Below, in pieces: positions 8,901-18,044 of a stretch of 64,000 nt of DNA; the first letter of the stretch is position 1, and every line of letters starts with the position of its first letter. The stretch lies in assembly GCF_001787335.1 (NCBI RefSeq), contig NZ_CP014674.1, forward strand, positions 1,692,501-1,756,500, written 5' to 3'. Position numbers and translations under genes: made by a program. The stretch is from Kozakia baliensis (lineage in GTDB: Bacteria > Pseudomonadota > Alphaproteobacteria > Acetobacterales > Acetobacteraceae). The notes below the pieces were generated by a model. That model did no database searches. It was not told where the DNA came from and worked only from the letters and a program-made list of their open reading frames with translations.

Positions 8901-10232
8901 TTAGAGATCAGCCGGGGGAATTTCGGCCAATTCTTCCGGAGTCACTTCTTTGTCCGTGACGTTCGCGAGTTCGATCAGGTAGTCCACGACCTTGTTCTCC
9001 AGGATCGGACCACGCAGCCCTTCAGCCGCCTGCGGGTTCTTGCCGAAGAACTCAAATACTGCCTGTTCCTGGCCCGGATAACGCATGGCTTCCTGACGAA
9101 CGGCCTGCATCAATTCTTCACGGGAAACCGTGATTTCCTTTGCACGCCCGATTTCCTCCAGCAGCAGGCCGAGCTTCACGCGGCGTTCCGCAATCTTGCG
9201 ATAGTCGGCGCGCAGTGTCTCTTCGTCCTTACCGGCATCTTCTTCGTCCAACTCGCCGCTGGCACGATCTTGCTCGACGCGCTGCCAGATTTGATTGAAC
9301 TCAGCATCCACCATGCTTTCTGGCGCTTCGAAATCGGTCTTGCCCGACAAGGCGTCAAGCAGGTCACGCTTGATGCGCAGACGCGAAAGCTGAGCGTATT
9401 CATTTTCAGCCTGCTTCGTGATGAGATCACGAACCTGCTCGATTCCTTCGAACCCGATCTTCTTGGCCAGCTCATCGTCCAGCGCCGGATCGATCGGCTT
9501 CTTCAGAGCGTTCGCCTTGATATCGAACGTTACTTCCTTACCGGCCAGTTCCTGAGCCTGGTACTCGGCCGGGAACGTCACCGTGATGATCTTTTCCTCA
9601 CCCGGTTTCATGCCTTCGAGTTGCTCGGCGAAACCAGGGATGAAGCCTTCGCCACCGATTTCGACGTTGACGTCCTGTGCCGTGCCGCCATCGAACGGCG
9701 TGCCGTCCAGCTTGCCGACGAAATCGACGTTGAGCACATCGCCATTCTGCGCCGCACGATCTTCTTCGATCGTCTCGAAGCTACGCTGGCGCTTCGCCAC
9801 TTCGTTCAAGGCTTTATCGACAACTTCAGCGCTCGGCTTGGCCGTCAGACGTGTCAGTTTCAGATCGGAGAGATCCGGCGTTGCAATTTCCGGCAGCACT
9901 TCAAGATCGACCTTGAACTGCAGATCGCCCTTGCCGTCCGCTCCCGAAATCAGGTCCACCTTCGGCTGCGTCGCCGGGCGAAGCTTCTGATCTTCCAGGA
10001 GCTTCGTCGTCGAATCGTTCAACGCCTGCTCAAGAATTTCACCGTTTACCGCTTCGCCGTAACGCTGCTTAACGAGCGAGGCAGGCACCTTGCCGGGGCG
10101 GAAGCCAGGCAGATTGATGGTGCGGCCCAACTCGGCAAGGCGAGCGGCGCGTCGCGCCTCCAGGTCGCCAGCCGGCACGGTAACAGTAAAGCCGCGCTTA
10201 AGACCTTCGGATTGCGTTTGCGTAACCTGCAT
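8901..10232 (-). CDS. tig: Trigger factor (ribosome-associated peptidyl-prolyl isomerase)
   Basis: Trigger factor binds the ribosomal exit tunnel and chaperones nascent chains. The protein has the N-terminal ribosome-binding domain with GFRPGKVP, the central FKBP-type isomerase domain (VDFVGKLDGTPFDGG) and the long C-terminal helical arm. The frame is open to 10283, but the family start is MQVTQTQSEGLKR, at 10232, giving 443 residues. An AGAGGA stretch is about 11 bp upstream of that ATG. It is the first gene of the tig-clpP-clpX-lon run, downstream of tRNA-Leu. Confidence 0.96.
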   Translation of the reverse strand: MQVTQTQSEGLKRGFTVTVPAGDLEARRAARLAELGRTINLPGFRPGKVPASLVKQRYGEAVNGEILEQALNDSTTKLLEDQKLRPATQPKVDLISGADGKGDLQFKVDLEVLPEIATPDLSDLKLTRLTAKPSAEVVDKALNEVAKRQRSFETIEEDRAAQNGDVLNVDFVGKLDGTPFDGGTAQDVNVEIGGEGFIPGFAEQLEGMKPGEEKIITVTFPAEYQAQELAGKEVTFDIKANALKKPIDPALDDELAKKIGFEGIEQVRDLITKQAENEYAQLSRLRIKRDLLDALSGKTDFEAPESMVDAEFNQIWQRVEQDRASGELDEEDAGKDEETLRADYRKIAERRVKLGLLLEEIGRAKEITVSREELMQAVRQEAMRYPGQEQAVFEFFGKNPQAAEGLRGPILENKVVDYLIELANVTDKEVTPEELAEIPPADL

Positions 10233-10331
10233 CTGCCAGGCGATCCTCTTCGATCGGGTTATTGCCGGAAGCTCCGCTTCCAACGGCTTAACCTGCTTGG
10301 AAGAGACTGAGCCTCCGACGAAAAATCATTG

Positions 10332-10416
<85 letters not shown>

Positions 10417-10478
10417 ATGGGTTGCGCCTCAAAATTTCGAGGCGTCAAGCGGGCGGCTTTACATCAACTTTCTTCTCT

Positions 10479-11903
10479 TCACAAGCCAAGCTCTATCGCC
10501 TTTGTGCGAGCAGCGCCCAAATGCGCGTCTAAATCTTCCGCAATCGGCCAATCTCCAGCACGCAAACCAGCTTCACCGTGCAGCCAGACTCCAGCGCAGC
10601 AGGCTTCCCAGACCGGCATGCCTGCCGCCAGCATCGTGCCGATCACCCCCGTCAACGTGTCGCCAGAGCCCGCCGTAGCGAGAGCCGGACTGGCGTGATC
10701 GTTGATTGCAGCGCGACCATCGGGTGCGGCAATAATAGTATCTGCCCCCTTCATCACGACGACTGCATTTATTTTTCTTGCGGCCTCCCGTGCCGCACTC
10801 AAACGGTCCTCTCCCGGCTTTCCAAAAAGACGTGAAAATTCGCCGATATGCGGCGTAATGGCCGCAACGCCTTTGAGACGTTCTGGATTCTCTGCGCCCC
10901 AGGTCAGCGCGCCAGCATCCGCCAATACGATACGCTCTGCTTTCAAGAGAATCGGCAAAGTTTCAGCCACTTCATCCGGGGTTAGCCCAGGGCCACAAAT
11001 CCAGATCTTACGACGCTCATCCTGCAACAGATTCGCCAGTTCACCATCATCGACGATCAGCCCTGGCGCACCAAGGCGAAAAGCGGGCGCGTTTTCCCCA
11101 GCGCTAATCCGCACCAACCCCGCACCGCTGGCCCGCGCACCCGCGGCAGAAAGACGCGCCGCACCCGGCATACTGCCGCCCGCACAGATACTGACGACAC
11201 CGCGACTATATTTATAGCTTTCCGGCGTCATGGGCGGAATGTGCCAAAGTCCCGGCTCATTATGCCACGTCTGTATCCCAAGCTGATCGAGGATACCCTG
11301 CGGCTCACCGATATCGGCACAAACGAAGTCACCAAGCTTAGCGCTACCCGGTAGCAATTTATGTCCGGGCTTCGGGCGGACGAAAGTGACAGTTAGTTCG
11401 CAATCGGGCGCATCGCCAAGAATAGCGCCCGTTGCGCCGTCAATGCCCGTTGGCATGTCGATCGCCACAACCCGTTGCGCTGCCTTCAAAACGGAAACGA
11501 CATTTTCTTCAGGTGCACGGCTCAGTCCGGCACCGAAAATCGCATCGACGACCAAATCCGCACGGGCCGCTTCCTTCGGGGAAAACGGCACACGCGGTCC
11601 CTTGAACAAAGCGGCAGCCTTCGCAGCGTCGCTATCGGAGCGCGGCTCGGCAAGTGCCGCAACGGCGACGGGCGACCCCATCTGCGCAAGATATCTGGCG
11701 GCCACATAACCATCGCCACCGTTATTCCCCGGCCCACATAAGACAAGAACACGGCAAGGCGTAAAATGAAGCCTTATGGCGCGCGCGACAGCCCAGCCGG
11801 CACGGTCCATCAATGTCGCGATCGGGACCGCCTTATACGCAAGGCGATCCATCTCACCGCACTGCGCTGGCGTTGGAAGCAGAAGCGAACGGGGGTGCGG
11901 CAT
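10479..11903 (-). CDS. nnr: Bifunctional NAD(P)H-hydrate epimerase / ADP-dependent dehydratase
   Basis: The enzyme repairs hydrated, inactive NADH and NADPH. The N-terminal YjeF-type epimerase domain (about residues 1-215) carries GPGNNGGDGYVAARYL. The C-terminal ribokinase-like dehydratase domain carries ITPHIGEFSRL, VVMKGADT and the catalytic-loop AGSGDTLTGVIG. At 474 residues it is slightly short of the usual ~500 but has both domains. Divergently transcribed from the small membrane protein at 12002, and 63 bp upstream of tRNA-Leu. In many Alphaproteobacteria nnr sits near glnB, which is not seen here. Confidence 0.93.
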   Translation of the reverse strand: MPHPRSLLLPTPAQCGEMDRLAYKAVPIATLMDRAGWAVARAIRLHFTPCRVLVLCGPGNNGGDGYVAARYLAQMGSPVAVAALAEPRSDSDAAKAAALFKGPRVPFSPKEAARADLVVDAIFGAGLSRAPEENVVSVLKAAQRVVAIDMPTGIDGATGAILGDAPDCELTVTFVRPKPGHKLLPGSAKLGDFVCADIGEPQGILDQLGIQTWHNEPGLWHIPPMTPESYKYSRGVVSICAGGSMPGAARLSAAGARASGAGLVRISAGENAPAFRLGAPGLIVDDGELANLLQDERRKIWICGPGLTPDEVAETLPILLKAERIVLADAGALTWGAENPERLKGVAAITPHIGEFSRLFGKPGEDRLSAAREAARKINAVVVMKGADTIIAAPDGRAAINDHASPALATAGSGDTLTGVIGTMLAAGMPVWEACCAGVWLHGEAGLRAGDWPIAEDLDAHLGAARTKAIELGL

Positions 11904-12001
11904 GAATTATTGTCCTCGCCTAATCAAGTTCTCTTGCATGTGGAAGAAGAACGACGGAAAAGCGGAGCCGTTTGTTTCGACGCCATATTTTGGGAGCCGT
12001 T

Positions 12002-12454
12002 ATGTCCAGTCCGATCCTCTGGAGCCTTGTGCTGACTTTACACGTTTTGTGCGTGGCGTTCTGGGTTGGCGGAGGCGCTTTCGCGGCTTTGATCACGCGT
12101 TCCAGCCTGACCTTGCTTGACCAAGCGCAACGCCAAAGCGTGCAATTGCAATATCTGAACCGTTATTTCCGCGGATTGTGGCATGTCGTTCCTTTGGCCC
12201 TCATCAGCGGCTGGTTGCTCATCATTCATATGGGCGGCTTCGCCAACGTTATATGGCCAATCAATGCCATGCAGCTTTTGGCGATTCTTATGGCCATCGT
12301 CTTCCTGAACGCATTTTATGGGCCGTTCAAGGCAGCCCGCCGCGCCATCCGCCCGCAACCGGCCATGTTCAATGCCGTTCGCCTGCGGATTGTCGCGATG
12401 GTCGCACTCGGGGTGCTGGCGATTTTGTGCGGCGCACTTGGAAGCGGCATTTAA
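12002..12454 (+). CDS. Small four-helix membrane protein, CopD-like
   Basis: The 150-residue protein begins MSSPILWSLVLTLHVLCVAFWVGGG and has about four hydrophobic segments: near residues 5-25, 60-80, 84-105 and 130-148. A histidine in the first helix (LHVLCVAFWVGG) and the overall layout resemble CopD/DUF2214-type inner-membrane proteins, some of which bind haem or copper. The exact family is not certain. The ATG at 12002 is preferred over the one at 11972 because GGGAG lies 6 bp upstream. It is divergent from nnr, and a terminator-like hairpin follows. Confidence 0.7.
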   Translation: MSSPILWSLVLTLHVLCVAFWVGGGAFAALITRSSLTLLDQAQRQSVQLQYLNRYFRGLWHVVPLALISGWLLIIHMGGFANVIWPINAMQLLAILMAIVFLNAFYGPFKAARRAIRPQPAMFNAVRLRIVAMVALGVLAILCGALGSGI

Positions 12455-12543
12455 TTCGTCACGCCTGCTCCCCAGCATTTACGTTCAAAAAATGGAAAAA
12501 CTTGCGTTCAAGTCGAAATAAAGTTATCGCACGGCCAGCCAGA

Positions 12544-12565
12544 CGTCTCGGACGCGAGACGTTTT
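12544..12565 (+). terminator. Short rho-independent terminator or attenuator before the helicase gene
   Basis: CGTCTCG (12544-12550) and CGAGACG (12555-12561) form a perfect 7-bp stem with a GACG loop, followed by TTTT. It lies about 90 bp beyond the membrane-protein gene and about 60 bp before the chosen helicase start, so it may end the first transcript or act as an attenuator in the helicase leader. The T tract is short. Confidence 0.5.
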
Positions 12566-12626
12566 GCCTCCGCTCCGCGTCAGCGGCATACTGATCGATA
12601 CACCCAGCGAATTATCAGAGAGCAGT

Positions 12627-14762
12627 TTGAGCGCCAAAACGACCGAAGGTTCTAAGAAGCCCGCCTCGCCACGTGGCCGCAAACCCAAGAAGAATCAGAC
12701 CCAATCTGAAACCCCTGCGGTTGAGATTGCATCTTCGCGCGAGTCGGTCCCAGATGTTGGCGTCAAGCCAACACTCGTGAAACCCGAATCTTCTGCGTCT
12801 GCGGCACCGCCCAAGCGTGGACGTGGCCGCCCGCGCAAAACAGTTGTCGAGACGCAGCCGGCATCGGTGGCCGCGGATAATGCCGAGGACCAGAATGTCG
12901 ATGCTGAAGTTGCCCCGAAAGCAAAGTCAGCCAGAAAAGCGCCTAGCCAAAAAAAAGCAGCGCCCAATAGCGAAACTGTAGCAGACGCATCATCGAAGTC
13001 TGCGAAGAAACCGAGCCGCTCTCGCAAGAAAGCCGCAGACCCTGCTCTGCCGCTGCTCGATGAGCCTCATGCTGCTGACGAAACCTTAGTCGCCGCTCCT
13101 CCAGCACAGCCTGAGACCGTAGAAACCGTCGTGCCGGAAGAGAAAAAAGAGTCGCCCGCACGCGGTCGTGGGCGGCCACGCAAGAAAGCCGCTCCGGCTG
13201 TTCGGGATGAAGCGATTAGCTCCAAGCCTGAAGAAACCGCCGAGATCGTTGCAAAATCGGAAGAGAAAGAAACTTCTTCAATCGCCTCCAAGGCCGAAGA
13301 GGAAGAGCTGCCGCGCTTTGCGGATTTGCATCTCTCCGAACCGATTATGCGCGCTATCGAAGCGATGGGTTATGAACGCCCCACGCCGATTCAAGCTAAA
13401 GCTATTCCCTCGGTCCTTCAGGGACGCGACGTCTTGGGCGTCGCGCAAACCGGAACCGGAAAAACGGCGTCCTTCACATTGCCGATGCTGGAAATTCTTT
13501 CCGGCTCCAGGGCGCGTGCAAGGATGCCGCGCTCCCTCATCCTGGAACCAACACGAGAGTTGGCGCTTCAGGTTGCGGAAAACTTCAAGCTTTACGGTCA
13601 ACATTTACGCCTGACGCATGCACTCTTGATCGGCGGCGAAAGCATGTCCGATCAACGTGCTGCGTTGAATCAGGGTGTAGATGTTCTTATCGCGACGCCG
13701 GGCCGTCTGCTTGATCTGTTCGATCGCGGGGGCTTGCTCCTGACGCAGACGCGCATCTTGGTGATCGACGAAGCGGACCGCATGCTCGATATGGGCTTCA
13801 TTCCCGATATCGAACGGATCGTGTCGCTCCTTCCTGCACAACGCCAGACCTTATTCTTCTCCGCAACCATGGCGCCGGAAATCCGTCGCCTCGCGGATGC
13901 ATTCCTGCATAACCCAGAAGAAATTACGGTTTCGCGGGCATCTTCTGTCGCGACGACCATTGCTGAAGCTTTGCTCGTCGTTAATGAGCACGACAAGCGC
14001 CGTGTTCTTCGGAAGCTATTGCGCCGAGAAAACGTGCAAAACGCGATTGTTTTCTGCAATCGCAAGCGTGACGTCGATACGCTTTATAAATCGTTGGACA
14101 AACACCACTTCGCCGTCGGACATCTGCATGGCGACCTGCCGCAATCGTTGCGGTTCTCCACTTTGGAGCGCTTCAAAAACGGCGAGTTGAAGATTTTGGT
14201 TTGCTCCGATGTCGCCGCGCGCGGAATTGACATCAGCGGCCTATCGCACGTGTTCAATTTCGATTTGCCGTTCAACGCGGAAGATTATGTACACCGCATC
14301 GGCCGCACGGGGCGCGCCGGCAATGAAGGGCATGCGTTCAGCCTCGCCACGCCTTATCAACGTCCGCTGGCCGAAGCCATTGAGGCGCTAACACATAAGA
14401 CCATTGCTCAGCCGCAAATCGAAGGCATTGAAACACTGCCTTGGGCCGACCCGGAAGAAAGCGCGAACCACCAAAACCAGTCGCGCCATCGGCGTAAAAA
14501 TAAAAATGGGCGGCGCGACGAAAGACAGGCTCCGGCCTCGACGGAACATCGCCCTGAGCATCAGCAAGCGCCACGAGAAAATACACAACGCCCGCCGGAA
14601 AGGACGCGTTCTGTCGCTCCGACCACGCCGTTCGATCGCGAGACGCCCGCAACGGGCTTTGGGCATGATACGCCTGCCTTCATGCTTCTGCCGCGCCGAA
14701 ACCGGAATCGCGGTGAGAATGATGAACGCCAAGGGCCGATTCAACATCGCGGCGCTGACTGA
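12627..14762 (+). CDS. DEAD-box RNA helicase with a long basic, AT-hook-like N-terminal region
   Basis: The helicase core (from about residue 228) has the Q motif ERPTPIQ, Walker A AQTGTGKT, the DEAD box VIDEADRMLDMGF, FFSATM and HRIGRTGRAG, so it should unwind RNA duplexes in ribosome assembly or mRNA decay. The core is RhlE-like. Before it lies about 225 residues of low-complexity Lys/Ala/Pro/Glu sequence with two GRGRPRK motifs (about residues 65-70 and 179-185) and PRGRKPKK near residue 16. A basic, Gln-rich tail follows the core. The TTG at 12627 is preceded by AGAGAG; an earlier TTG at 12564 falls inside the terminator T tract. It is 6 bp from the next gene. Confidence 0.9.
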   Translation: MSAKTTEGSKKPASPRGRKPKKNQTQSETPAVEIASSRESVPDVGVKPTLVKPESSASAAPPKRGRGRPRKTVVETQPASVAADNAEDQNVDAEVAPKAKSARKAPSQKKAAPNSETVADASSKSAKKPSRSRKKAADPALPLLDEPHAADETLVAAPPAQPETVETVVPEEKKESPARGRGRPRKKAAPAVRDEAISSKPEETAEIVAKSEEKETSSIASKAEEEELPRFADLHLSEPIMRAIEAMGYERPTPIQAKAIPSVLQGRDVLGVAQTGTGKTASFTLPMLEILSGSRARARMPRSLILEPTRELALQVAENFKLYGQHLRLTHALLIGGESMSDQRAALNQGVDVLIATPGRLLDLFDRGGLLLTQTRILVIDEADRMLDMGFIPDIERIVSLLPAQRQTLFFSATMAPEIRRLADAFLHNPEEITVSRASSVATTIAEALLVVNEHDKRRVLRKLLRRENVQNAIVFCNRKRDVDTLYKSLDKHHFAVGHLHGDLPQSLRFSTLERFKNGELKILVCSDVAARGIDISGLSHVFNFDLPFNAEDYVHRIGRTGRAGNEGHAFSLATPYQRPLAEAIEALTHKTIAQPQIEGIETLPWADPEESANHQNQSRHRRKNKNGRRDERQAPASTEHRPEHQQAPRENTQRPPERTRSVAPTTPFDRETPATGFGHDTPAFMLLPRRNRNRGENDERQGPIQHRGAD

Positions 14763-14768
14763 CCCACA

Positions 14769-16049
14769 GTGCCTGTAATTGATGTCGGTATCGTTGGTCT
14801 GGGCGCCACTGGCGATGGCCTTGCGCACTCAGACGGCGAAACGCTGTTCGTTCCCGGCGCAGTGCCGGGCGATCTCGTGCGCGTCCACCGTGACACTAGC
14901 CGTATAGCGGTGCTGGAAGAAATTCTAGAACCGTCGCCGGAACGCGTGCAGCCAGTCTGCTCGCTTTTCGGCCAATGCGGGGGGTGCTCGACCCAGGCTC
15001 TTCCCTTGCCAGCTTTGCTGGAATGGAAAGTCAGCCGCGTCGAACATGCGTTGATCCAAGCGGGCTTTAACAACCTTCCCGCCCCTAGCGCCTTTCAAGT
15101 TTCACCGCTTTCTCGCCGTCGTATCGACCTTGCAGCGCGTCGTGTTCCTGGCGGCGTTATATTGGGGCTACATCGCCGTCATGGCGATCCCGTGGATATG
15201 ACGGAATGTCACGTCATCGAGCCAGCACTTTTCGCGTTACTGACGCCGCTCCGAGCAGTTCTGGCTAATCTCGGCGCTTTGACTGGGGATGCCGACGTTC
15301 AAGTCAATATGCTCGATAGCGGCCCTGATATCGTAATCGCGACGGATAAAAATTTCGAGGCGGCGGACCGTGCTAAATTGGCGGCCTTTGCCAAGCAGCA
15401 AAATATTCCGAGAGTTTCCTGGCAGCCTCGGCGGAAAGCGCAGCCGATCGAAACCGTTGTGCAGCAAGGTCCGGTCAAGATTCACTTCGGCGACATCACG
15501 CTTTCCCCGCCACCGAATGTCTTCCTGCAGGCAACGCGGGAGAGCGAACACGCCATTGGCGATGCGGTCGTTGAAGCGCTTCCGGCGCTCAATCGCCGCG
15601 ATCCTATTTTCGAGCTTTATGCCGGATGCGGCACATTAACCGCGCCCCTCTCCACAAAAGGGCGTGTTCTTGCTTATGATGGCGCGACAGAGGCGATCGC
15701 AGCATTAAAAAGCGGCGCTGGCGGACAACGTATCGAAGCGATCGCACGTGATCTAAGTCGCCAGCCTTTGCTTGCAAAAGATCTGGCGAAAGCGCGCGTT
15801 ATCGTTCTCGACCCTCCACACGCCGGTGCAGGCCCGCAAATCCAGCCGCTTGCGGAATCGCAGTGCAAAGACATCATCTATGTCAGTTGCAACCCGAAAG
15901 CGCTGGAAAAAGATGCGCAGTCTTTGCGGAAGACAGGATACGATGTTCTATCCTGGCATGTAGTCGATCAGTTTCTTTGGTCGTCCGAAGTCGAAGTTAT
16001 TGTTGCCTTCACAAAAGACAGCAAGCGTCTTGCGCGGCGCCGCTCCTAA
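14769..16049 (+). CDS. TrmA/RlmD-family RNA (uracil-C5) methyltransferase
   Basis: This 426-residue SAM-dependent enzyme likely methylates C5 of a uracil in 23S rRNA or tRNA. The N-terminal TRAM-like domain (VGIVGLGATGDG) is followed by a cysteine cluster CSLFGQCGGC that binds an Fe-S cluster in RlmD-type proteins. The C-terminal Rossmann domain has FELYAGCGTLTAPL, IVLDPPHAGAG and the catalytic cysteine in YVSCNP. The start is GTG, 6 bp after the helicase stop, so the two RNA-acting genes form an operon. Its stop codon abuts that of the convergent sufA with no gap. The exact target base cannot be decided here. Confidence 0.9.
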   Translation: MPVIDVGIVGLGATGDGLAHSDGETLFVPGAVPGDLVRVHRDTSRIAVLEEILEPSPERVQPVCSLFGQCGGCSTQALPLPALLEWKVSRVEHALIQAGFNNLPAPSAFQVSPLSRRRIDLAARRVPGGVILGLHRRHGDPVDMTECHVIEPALFALLTPLRAVLANLGALTGDADVQVNMLDSGPDIVIATDKNFEAADRAKLAAFAKQQNIPRVSWQPRRKAQPIETVVQQGPVKIHFGDITLSPPPNVFLQATRESEHAIGDAVVEALPALNRRDPIFELYAGCGTLTAPLSTKGRVLAYDGATEAIAALKSGAGGQRIEAIARDLSRQPLLAKDLAKARVIVLDPPHAGAGPQIQPLAESQCKDIIYVSCNPKALEKDAQSLRKTGYDVLSWHVVDQFLWSSEVEVIVAFTKDSKRLARRRS

Positions 16050-16421
16050 TTAGACGTGAAAGCTTTCGCCGCAACCACAACGGCCTTTTTCATTGGGATT
16101 ATTGAACGTAAAGCTTGATTCGAGGTCTTTCGTTTCATAATCCATCACCGTTCCGATGAGGAACAATGTTGCTTTCCGGTCAACTAAAACCGTTAGGCCA
16201 TGGTCATGAACCTGCTCGTCGGTTTGTGCGGGTTCATCGACGAAATTCATCTCGTAAGACATTCCCGAGCAGCCCCGTGTAGAAACGGAAATGCGCAGCA
16301 ATTGCCCCTGCTTTCCACCCTTATAAAGCACGCGCAAGCGCTCGGCCGCGCACTCAGATAAGCGCATAAGCGGCGGCAGTTCACGTGGCGCTGGGGCGGA
16401 ATGGGTTTGCAATTCGGACAT
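16050..16421 (-). CDS. sufA: A-type Fe-S cluster carrier, SufA/IscA/ErpA family
   Basis: A-type carriers receive Fe-S clusters from the SufBCD scaffold and pass them to target proteins. The protein has the HesB fold with the three conserved cysteines in RGCSGMSYEM and the C-terminal GRCGCGESF. The frame opens far upstream, but AGAGGACG precedes the ATG at 16421 (MSELQTHSA), giving 123 residues, slightly longer than typical because of a Pro-rich N-terminus. It is the last gene of the suf operon, 14 bp after sufT. Its stop codon directly abuts that of the convergent methyltransferase gene. Confidence 0.92.
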   Translation of the reverse strand: MSELQTHSAPAPRELPPLMRLSECAAERLRVLYKGGKQGQLLRISVSTRGCSGMSYEMNFVDEPAQTDEQVHDHGLTVLVDRKATLFLIGTVMDYETKDLESSFTFNNPNEKGRCGCGESFHV

Positions 16422-16435
16422 GTTTTCGTCCTCTC

Positions 16436-16792
16436 TTAAAACATATTCAATGCAAGGCGGGCATCGTCGCTCATGCGGCTCATATCCCACGGCGGTTCCC
16501 AAACGATTTCCACCGACGCCCCGCTAACACCATCAACCTTGCTGACGGCGTCGCGAACCTGTTCGGGTAGTTCCTGAGCGCTTGGACAATTCGGGGCAGT
16601 CAATGTCATCTCGATACCGACACGCCCGTCCTCATGCAGATCGATCGCGTAGATAAGGCCAAGCTCATAGATATTGACCGGAATTTCAGGATCGAAAACG
16701 GTCGCGATAGCGCTGATGATCGCATCCTCATCCGGCGCGCTGGATTTTGGGCCGGGAGCTTCGGTCAAAACATGATTTGCTTGATCCGTCAT
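16436..16792 (-). CDS. sufT: SufT-type metal-sulfur cluster assembly factor (DUF59/MIP18)
   Basis: This 118-residue protein belongs to the DUF59/MIP18 family, whose SufT members help mature Fe-S proteins. It shows the family core: VFDPEIPVNIYELGLIY, then MTLTAPNCPSAQELP with the conserved cysteine, and EIVWEPPWDMSRMSDDAR. It lies 16 bp downstream of sufS and 14 bp upstream of sufA, firmly inside the suf operon. The suf context supports SufT over the PaaD phenylacetate-pathway relatives. Confidence 0.9.
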   Translation of the reverse strand: MTDQANHVLTEAPGPKSSAPDEDAIISAIATVFDPEIPVNIYELGLIYAIDLHEDGRVGIEMTLTAPNCPSAQELPEQVRDAVSKVDGVSGASVEIVWEPPWDMSRMSDDARLALNMF

Positions 16793-16808
16793 TCCGTCAT
16801 TTCTCCCC

Positions 16809-18044
16809 TCAAGCCAACATCGTGCGTGCGCGTGTCAAGCCATGGGCCAAAGCATCGATCTCAGCGTGAGTCGTATAAACGCCGAAACTTGCACGGGCCG
16901 TTGCCGTCAGATGCAAACGCCGGATAAGCGGTTCCGCACAATGCTGTCCGGCGCGAATGGCAATTCCCTGCTGATCGAGAAGCGTTGCCAGATCATGTGG
17001 ATGCGCATTTTCGCACACGAACGACACGACACCGCCACGCTCGGCAGGAGAACCTATAATGGTGATCCCATCGAGCTTTCCCAAGGTCTCCAATGCATAT
17101 CGGGTCAGCGATGCTTCATGTGCCGCGATGGCAGGAAAACCCAATTGTTCGATAAATGCCAGCGCCGCGCCAAGGCCGATCACATCGATAATGGCCGGCG
17201 TTCCGGCCTCGAACTTGTGAGGTGGCGTCGCCCAAGTCGAACGTTCGATGGAAACGCTCTGGATCATTTCGCCGCCCCCCATAAAAGGTGGCATGGCTTC
17301 GAGCAATTCCATACGCGCCCATAGCAGGCCTACACCTGTCGGGCCGTAAAGCTTATGCCCGGTGCAGACAAAGAAATCCGCATCCAGATCCTGAACGTCG
17401 ATCTGACGATGAACGGCGGATTGCGAGCCATCCAAAAGGATACGCGCACCATGATGATGCGCGATCTGCGCCAGTTTTTTCGCGGGCGTCACTGTGCCCA
17501 ATACATTCGACATATGCGTGATGGAAACGAGCGCGACTTTCCCATCCTCAAGCAGCGCTTCGTAAGCGGCCAGATCGATATCGCCTTGATCCGTAACGGG
17601 AGCAACACGCAGTTCGATCCCTACCCGGTCACGCAGCATCTGCCACGGCACGAAATTGGAGTGATGCTCCATTTCCGAGATCAAAACCGCTTGGCCTGGA
17701 CGCAGAAGCGAGCCGAAACTATAGGCCACGAGGTTGATCGCTTCCGTGCTGTTCCGCGTGAAAACGATCTCGCGGCGGCTTGGCGCATTTAAAGAGCGCG
17801 CGGCTTGCGTCCGAACGCTTTCATACGCCTCGGTCGTCCGCTCGCTCATCCAATGCAGGCCACGATGAATATTGGCATATTGGTGCTGCATGGCTTCCGC
17901 CATGACGGCAATCACCGTATTTGGCTTTTGCGCGGACGCAGCGCTATCCAAAAAAACAAGCGGCTTGCCGTGCACGCGTTCCGAAAGGATAGGGAACTTT
18001 GCCCTTACGGCTTCGACATCGAGATTAATGGAAGCGACATCCAT
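16809..18044 (-). CDS. sufS: Cysteine desulfurase SufS
   Basis: SufS is a PLP-dependent group II cysteine desulfurase that takes sulfur from cysteine for cluster assembly. The PLP lysine lies in CTGHKLYGPTGVG and the persulfide cysteine in RAGQHCAEPL. The start is the ATG at 18044, whose A overlaps the sufD TAA stop codon and which follows GGGAGG; an upstream in-frame start at 18068 would lie deep inside sufD. The resulting 411 residues is a normal length. No SufE or SufU partner gene is seen in this operon. Confidence 0.95.
   Translation of the reverse strand: MDVASINLDVEAVRAKFPILSERVHGKPLVFLDSAASAQKPNTVIAVMAEAMQHQYANIHRGLHWMSERTTEAYESVRTQAARSLNAPSRREIVFTRNSTEAINLVAYSFGSLLRPGQAVLISEMEHHSNFVPWQMLRDRVGIELRVAPVTDQGDIDLAAYEALLEDGKVALVSITHMSNVLGTVTPAKKLAQIAHHHGARILLDGSQSAVHRQIDVQDLDADFFVCTGHKLYGPTGVGLLWARMELLEAMPPFMGGGEMIQSVSIERSTWATPPHKFEAGTPAIIDVIGLGAALAFIEQLGFPAIAAHEASLTRYALETLGKLDGITIIGSPAERGGVVSFVCENAHPHDLATLLDQQGIAIRAGQHCAEPLIRRLHLTATARASFGVYTTHAEIDALAHGLTRARTMLA

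Noticed and set aside
9270-10310. 346-codon plus-strand open frame opposite tig
   Set aside because: Antisense to trigger factor, Arg/Leu-rich translation without recognisable motifs.
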